64,000 nt of DNA from Eonycteris spelaea (taxonomy: Eukaryota; Chordata; Mammalia; Chiroptera; Pteropodidae): positions 61,123-125,122 of the forward strand of contig PUFA01000661.1 in NCBI GenBank assembly GCA_003508835.1, read 5' to 3'. A model generated the notes under the pieces. That model worked only from the letters and a program-made list of their open reading frames with translations. It was not told the origin of the DNA and did no database searches. Both the position numbers and the translations under genes were made by a program. This document shows, piece by piece, positions 58,440 through 64,000 of this stretch. The first letter of the stretch is position 1, and every line of letters begins with the position of its first letter.

Positions 58440-58690
58440 TAATCTCTGTGTATGGGAGAAGAACAAACTGCAGGGGAAAATGAACTTGACCACATAAGAC
58501 TTAAACACTTGTGTTCTTTAGAAGACACTGAGTGTGAAGAAACAATCCCAAAACTTGGGCAGAGATATTTGCATCACATCTTACCTAGGTTTGGTATCCA
58601 GAATATATAAAGGTATCTTATGAATCAATGTCAAAGACAACAACTCGTTGTATCTTATAATGTAAAAGACTACATTTCCTCCTGCATCTC
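58440..58690 (+). mobile_element. L1M ORF2 fragment, sense
   Basis: 'aaacttgggcagagatatttgcatcaca' and 'aggtttggtatccagaatatataaaggtatct' match a segment of the L1 ORF2 3' part. Short and broken. Confidence 0.65.
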
Positions 58691-58849
58691 TCCTTTATTC
58701 TCACACCACTACCATGTTCACAATACTTTGGACAACAGATGGACAAGTTTCTGTCCGCACACCAAGCAAATCCCTGGGATACAAAATGACTGTCCTTCAA
58801 TTCAATTAAATTCTGACACTAACCAGAGATAGCATCAAAGCCCACGGGT

Positions 58850-59560
58850 TAAGGGCTCAATCTCGAAAGACTGCCCCTCACCTCCCTTGGATGTCAATCA
58901 CAATTCCAGGTTGTTACCTGTGTTTCTGACCAACTGGGTATAAACCAGAGGTTCCCAAAACTCCCTCCTGGGGTTCAATCGATTTGCCTGAGCAGCTCAC
59001 AGACCTTGGGAAAGTGGTGTACTTACTAGATGTGTACTTACTTTTTATATTTAATATAAAAAGCTGTACCTCAGGAACAGCCAGATGGAAGAGAGAATGT
59101 ATGTGGGAAGGGGCAAGGAGCCTCCCTGCTCTTGAGGAGCATGCCACTCTTCCAACACCTTCATGGTTCACCAACTCAGAAGCTCATTGAACCCCATACT
59201 CTTGGGATTCTTATGGAGGCTCATCATATAGGTATAATTAATTATTAACTCCATTTCCAGTTCTCTCTTCCCTCTGGACATTGGAGTCTGGGACTGAAAA
59301 TTCCAAGCTTCTAACAATACATTGGTCCTTCTGGTGTTCAGCCCAACACAGGAGCCATCCAAGAGCCCACCCAGAGTCACCTCATTAGAACAAAAGACAC
59401 TCTGAACACCCAGACAATTCCAAGGTTCTTAGGAACCCTTTGTTAGGAAACAGGGTCAAAGACAAAATATTAGGACAGAAGATGCTCCCAGTGCTCTTAT
59501 TACTTAGGAATTACAAGGATTTTAGGTGCTCCGTGCCAGAAACTGGGGGCAGAGACCGTA
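58850..59560 (-). mobile_element. LTR-type interspersed repeat, antisense
   Basis: 'ctgagcagctcacagaccttgggaaagtggtgtacttac', 'tacctcaggaacagccagatggaagag', 'catgccactcttccaacaccttcatggttcaccaactcagaagctc', 'ggattcttatggaggctcatcatataggta', 'gcccacccagagtcacctcattag' and 'gtgctccgtgccagaaactgggggcagagaccg' form a familiar LTR-type repeat read backwards. I do not assign the family. Frames at 58914-59174 and 58984-59190 belong to it. Confidence 0.6.
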
Positions 59561-59883
59561 AGACCATAATATAATATAATGTACATTATATTTTCTATTA
59601 CTTCACAGTAAATATTAATATTTGAAGAACATAGATGAAAGTCATAAACATAGGAAGTTGTTTTATTGCAACATTTAAGTCTGAAAATATTTAAAATTAA
59701 TGATAAAGTGAAAATTTAAATACTCAAGTCATTTATATAGCTGCCACCACAACCTCATTTTTCCTTTCTTTTTTTGAATAATGTTATTTTACTTTTAATT
59801 TATTTTTGTTACTATTTGTTTTTATTATGGTGACATTAGTTAACAAAATCAATGAAGATTCAGATGTACAATTCAACAATAAG

Positions 59884-59931
<48 letters not shown>
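59884..59931. repeat. (TA)n microsatellite
   Basis: About 24 uninterrupted TA units within the L1 3' UTR. Confidence 0.97.
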
Positions 59932-59933
<2 letters not shown>

Positions 59934-60119
59934 CAGTGTGTGATCGCTGCGCATAGTTAGAGTTCCTTTTCACCACATATTTGACCCCTTTTACCCCGTC
60001 TACCTCGCCCTTCTCTGCTCCCCTCTCCATTCTGGTAACCACTAGTCTATTGTCCATGTCCATGACTCTGTTTGTTTGTGCTGTTTGTGTGTTGTTTTGA
60101 GGTTTATATCCCACATATA

Positions 60120-60655
60120 AGTGACATCATGTGGTTTTCAACCGTTGCTGTCTGGCTTATTTCGCTTAGAATGGTTATCTCGAGGTCCATCCATGTTGTC
60201 ACAAATGGCAGCATTTCATCTCTTCTTATTGCTGAGTAATATTCCATTGTATTCCATTATCCAATCATCTATCATAGGACACTTTGGTTGCTTGCAAGTC
60301 CTGGCCATCATGAATAATGCTGCTATGAACATTGGTGTGCAAATGTCTTTTCAGATATCAGTTTTCATTCTTTGGGGTAAATACCCAGGAGAGGGATGGG
60401 TGGATCACATGGTAGATTGATTCATAGCTTTTTGAGGAACCTCCGTGTTGTTTTCCATTGTGGCTGTACCAATCTGCAGTTCCACCAGCAGTGTATGGGG
60501 GTTCCTTTTTCTCCACATCTTAACACTTGTTGTAATTGTCCTGTTAATAACAGCTATTCTAACAGATGTGAGATGGTATCTCATTGTGGTTTTGATTTCC
60601 ATTTCCATAATAGATAGTGATGTAGAGATTGTTTATTTGTGCTTGTTCTGTTATT
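60120..60655 (-). pseudogene. L1 ORF2 C-terminal region, broken
   Basis: The plus strand shows reversed ORF2 text: 'gaatggttatctcgaggtccatccatgttgtcacaaatggcag', 'atcatctatcataggacactttggttgct', 'tgtgagatggtatctcattgtggttttgatttcc'. Stops interrupt every frame. Confidence 0.85.
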
Positions 60656-60689
60656 GGAGATAGGCCTGTAATGATATGAACTTTCTTCT

Positions 60690-61500
60690 TATTACTGTTT
60701 TTGCCATGTCCCAAAAGTTTTCATATGTTGTACTATCATTTCTATGTATCCCTTGATCTCTCCTATCTCTGTTCTGACTCAGTTGTTCTTCAGTAGCATG
60801 CTGTTTAATCTCTATGTGTTTGTGGTTCCTCCTACTTTCTTTTTACAGTTTATCTCCAGTTTCAAAGCATTATGATCAGAGAATGTTGTTGGTATGATTT
60901 CTACTCTCTTATATTTGCTGAGGCTATTTATGTGTCTCAGGATGTGGTCAATCATTGAGAATGTTCCATGTGCACTAGAGAAGAATGTATAAGCAGCTGT
61001 TTGGGATGAAAGGCTCTGTAAAAGTCAATTATGTCCAGCTGATCTAAAGTGTCATTTTAAGATGTTATTTTCTTATTGACTCACTCTTTGGACGATCTGT
61101 CCATGTTCGACTGTGAGGTATTTAGGTGCCCTACAAAGATAGTGTTTTGGTCTGTTTCCCCCTTTTGTTCTGTTAGCAATTGCTTTCTATATTTTGGGGC
61201 ATCGTGATTGGGAGCATAGATATTAATAAGTGTTGTGTCTTCTTGGTGCCTGATTCCCTTTATCATTATGAAGTGTCCCTCAGCATCTTTCTTTACCTTT
61301 TTTTTTTTTTGAAGTCTGTTTCGTCTGACATTAGTACCGCTACTCCCACTTTTCTCTGAATGTCATTTGCTCAAAATAATATTGTGCACCCTTTCATTTT
61401 GAGTGTGTATTTGTCTTTGGAACTGAGATGTGTTTCTTGGAGGCAGCATATGGTTGGGTTTTGTTTTTTGATCTAATCTGTAACTCTGTGCCTTTTTATT
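60690..61500 (-). pseudogene. L1 ORF2 endonuclease region, broken
   Basis: The minus-strand frame at 61,266-61,081 reads the apurinic endonuclease segment with an Asn-Ile-Tyr-Ala-Pro-Asn motif. In place of the usual Gly-Asp-Phe-Asn-Thr of active L1s there is Gly-His-Leu-Asn-Thr, so the catalytic Asp is lost. Further endonuclease similarity runs to about 60,700 in interrupted frames. Confidence 0.85.
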
Positions 61501-61749
61501 GGTGAGTTCTGTCCATTTACATTGAGGGTAATTAAGAAATAGCCATTTTATCTTTTGCTTTCTTAGCTCAGTGTTTCCATTGCTTGCATGTCCTTGTGTA
61601 TCCTTTTTCTAAATTATTATTTTGGTTGGGTTTTGTGAGTTTTCCCTCTGATCCTTCTCCTTTTATGTTATATACTTCAGTTCTGAATCTTTGGCATGTG
61701 GTTACCATTATGAATATGTAGAAGATAGTTATACGTATTGATGTATATT

Positions 61750-61801
61750 TGTTTGTGTGTGTTTGTGTGTGTGTGTATACACACACACATATGCATATAT
61801 A
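61750..61801. repeat. (GT)n/(CA)n microsatellite
   Basis: A GTTTGTGTGT stretch is followed by TATACACACACACATA, forming a small inverted TG/CA arrangement inside the L1. Confidence 0.85.
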
Positions 61802-62799
61802 CAGTCGTCTTTTCTTCTGCAAGTGTCTTATCTCCATTCCCCTTTGAGAATTTGGAACTTCAAATCCTCCTCTTTTCAGTCATTGTTGTCTCAATTTATC
61901 TTTATGCGTGCTGAACATTCACTATTATCTGGTTATAGCAAATCTCTTCCTATCATTTAAGCTTATAATGCCCTGTTCTTAGTAAGGGTTGCACTGCTCT
62001 GCCTGCTAGTCACCTGACTTCTAATTATGCATTTTTTGGTCATTTTCTTTTAGGTGAGCTGACCCCTTTCAGTATTTCCTGTAATGCAGGCCTCATAGTG
62101 AAGAATTCCCTCAATTTTTGTAAGTCTGGAAAGGTCTTTATTTCTCCTTCATATCTAAAGGAGAGCTTTGCTAGATACATTATTTTTAGCTGGTAGTTTT
62201 TTTTTTCATTTAATAGTTTGAACATTTGATTACACTCCTTTCTGCCTGTAAGGTTTGTGCTGAGAAGTCTCACAATAAGCTAATGGGTTTTCCCTTATTA
62301 ATTTACCATCTTCTTTTCCATGGCTGCCCTGATGATTTTTTTTTGTTTGTTGTTTGTTTGGTCATTGATACGTGTTATATTTCATGTAATGTGTCTTGGA
62401 GAAGCCCTTTCTGGGTTGAGGTAATTTGGTGTTCTGTTGACTTCTTGAATTCCAAGCTCCAGTTCATTCCTTAGATTTGGAAATTCTCATCCACTATTTA
62501 GTCTGAAAATGTTTTCTAATCCCTGCTTTTTCTCCTCCCTTTCGAGAATATCCATCTTTCTCATGTTTCCTTTCGTGATGGTAGTTCTTGTATTTCTCTC
62601 ATTAATTTTCATTCTTCAGTTTCTGTCTTCTTTCTTCTGATTGATTTCTAGATTTCTGTCTTCAGTAGCACTGATCCTGTCCTCCATTTGGTCGACACTT
62701 TCCCAAGCTTGCTATTTCATTCTTTTCTCTTGCAGTGTGTTCTTCATCTCCAGAAACTCTATTTTTTTTATTCTTAAAGGTTTCAATCTCCTTGCTAAA

Positions 62800-63470
62800 A
62801 ACTCATTCTGCTGAAGATTTATTATATAAAGGTCTCTCTTTTTCCTGTTACTAAGAAGGTGTTTTTCTTTTGGTTTCCAGTATATAGTGTCTAAGCTTCT
62901 TGGATCCCTGCTTTATATAGTCTTAAAAATGCCTTTTTTTCTTGTGAATGTTCAGGCACGCTTGCTGGCCTCAGTCTTAGTCTTTGTCAGTGTTAGCACA
63001 AGTTTGTGTAGCATTTACTGAGATTCCTCTGGGATCTGCAGTGTTCAGTCTGGAGATATGGGGGAAATGCTCTCTGGGTTGGGGCATAGGTGCTGTGGCT
63101 CAGCCTTGCATTTTGCAACCACAGCTGGTAATAGTCAACTGATGCTTCTTTGCTGTCCCCACTTCTCTGCGTTCTGCCCTGATCGCAGGGCACTGCCACT
63201 GTGTGGAGCTCACAGCTCTCTCAGGCATAGCCCTTGAGGGAACCTGCTGCCTTTCTCCCTTCTCCCTTCTACTTCAGGGAGTCTGGCTGGGGGAGGCAGC
63301 TTCTTTGTTTCTCCCAATCAAACTGTGGTAGTTCCTATTTGCAGATCCCTAGCTCAAATGTGATTGCTTGAACATTGGCTGTTTTTGTTACGTTTTAGAT
63401 GTTCAGCTTATTGTTGTTTCAAGGGGAGAGATCTTGGGACATCTCTCACACAGCCACGCTTTTCTCATTT
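62800..63470 (-). mobile_element. L1 5' UTR, antisense
   Basis: Shares ordered text with 37,960-38,900: 'gaagatttattatataaaggtctctct', 'tagtgtctaagcttcttggatccctgctttatata', 'gctgtggctcagccttgcattttgcaac', 'ttctctgcgttctgccctga', 'agctcacagctctctcaggcat'. It ends at 'catctctcacacagccacgc', which looks like the L1 5' terminus. Confidence 0.75.
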
Positions 63471-64000
63471 CTTTTTATTCCACTCTTTCTGAGCCACACT
63501 TGGCAAAAACAAAGAAAAAGTTTTCCATTTCAATTTTTTTCATATCGTCACCTCTGATCAAGCCTCTATCCACTTTAGTCCATTATCAACCCTATAGCTT
63601 CAACTATTACCTTTTGTGAGTATTTGTTGCTCTACAAAGGACATTAATTACTATCTGTTCACAAATGACTCACATATTTTTTCTCCTGATGAAACTTTTC
63701 CAATTGAATTTAGACTCACATACCCAATGGCTTATCTGGATATTCGACAAAGCGATTTTGTGATTTTTCCTTTCTTTCCACAAGCTTTTTTCTCCGGTTT
63801 TCCCAATTAGTATCTATCCAGTTAAGGACATTGATCACTCCTCTGTGGAAAGAATGAGAGGCATTGAGGAATGGCAATGAGAGAGTCTAAGACACTGGAT
63901 ATATTCTATTTCAAAACCTGAAGAGTGTGTCCATATGCTCCACTTATTGATTCCTAAGCTATACATATATGACATTTTCTTTTGTGATCTATCTTAGATT
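63471..64000. other. Unassigned DNA at window end
   Basis: Plus-strand frames at 63368-63619 and 63616-63810 show no recognised domain. No repeat that I can name. Confidence 0.45.

Larger units (their letters stand above)
59770..63470 (-). mobile_element. Antisense L1 with internal deletion, 5' UTR retained
   Basis: Read on the minus strand: 5' UTR (63,470-62,800), ORF1-level region (about 62,800-61,600), start of ORF2 with the endonuclease domain (about 61,500-60,690), then an abrupt jump at about 60,660 to the ORF2 C-terminal region (60,655-60,120) and the 3' UTR (to 59,770). About 2 kb of reverse transcriptase is missing. Both ORFs carry many stops. Microsatellites expanded in the 3' UTR (59,884-59,931) and at 61,750-61,800. 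Clear target duplications were not identified. Confidence 0.88.

Noticed and set aside
1..64000. CRISPR arrays, bacterial operons, tRNA or rRNA genes
   Set aside because: No spacer-repeat arrays, no operon-like gene packing and no cloverleaf or rRNA text were seen. All other features are mammalian.

Overview
The window is nuclear DNA of a placental mammal. It is AT-rich and intron-poor, with no bacterial-type operons. It is built mainly from ancient mammalian interspersed repeats (MIR, L2, L1M, MER5, MER20, MaLR LTRs), microsatellites and one class I endogenous retrovirus. The L1 3' ends at 8.7, 18.9, 36.0 and 59.8 kb have a form I associate with laurasiatherians, perhaps bats. That is a low-confidence inference from memory of repeat types; no species-specific SINE was seen.

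Layout. 0-18 kb: repeat-rich DNA (MaLR LTR, L1M pieces, L2 and MIR fragments, a DNA transposon split by later insertions at 8.2-9.3 kb, a solo class I LTR at 10.6-11.0 kb, two MER5 copies). At 18.25-18.50 kb the minus strand has an open reading stretch followed by an AATAAA, a possible last exon. 19-27 kb: L1, MER20 and MIR copies. 27.4-28.0 kb: the only CpG-island-like promoter in the window, with a palindromic CRE and an NRF1-type site. Just right of it, an antisense L2 was split by a 6-kb gammaretrovirus-like provirus (28,438-34,431) with two LTRs, a 4-bp target duplication and heavily damaged gag, pol and env. 35-40 kb: an antisense L1 in two parts, a MaLR LTR and a second possible minus-strand exon (39,752-40,061). 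40-44 kb: mostly unassigned. 44.1-44.4 kb: a degenerate minisatellite.

The one recognisable host gene is a minus-strand SPATA31-family copy at 46,438-52,204. Its four-exon layout and splice sites survive, but exon 4 has an in-frame stop and at least eight reading-frame changes, so I call it an unprocessed pseudogene. About 0.7 kb upstream of its first exon lies a near-perfect 91-bp copy of part of that exon. 53-64 kb is again repeat DNA: a MaLR LTR, a long alternating purine-pyrimidine tract, an L1M fragment, an LTR-type repeat and a large antisense L1 with an internal deletion.

No intact protein-coding gene could be demonstrated. The CpG island, the two possible minus-strand exons and the SPATA31 pseudogene may belong to transcription units that cannot be resolved by eye. 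Repeat names come from recalled consensus features, not from a search, and boundaries are approximate unless stated.
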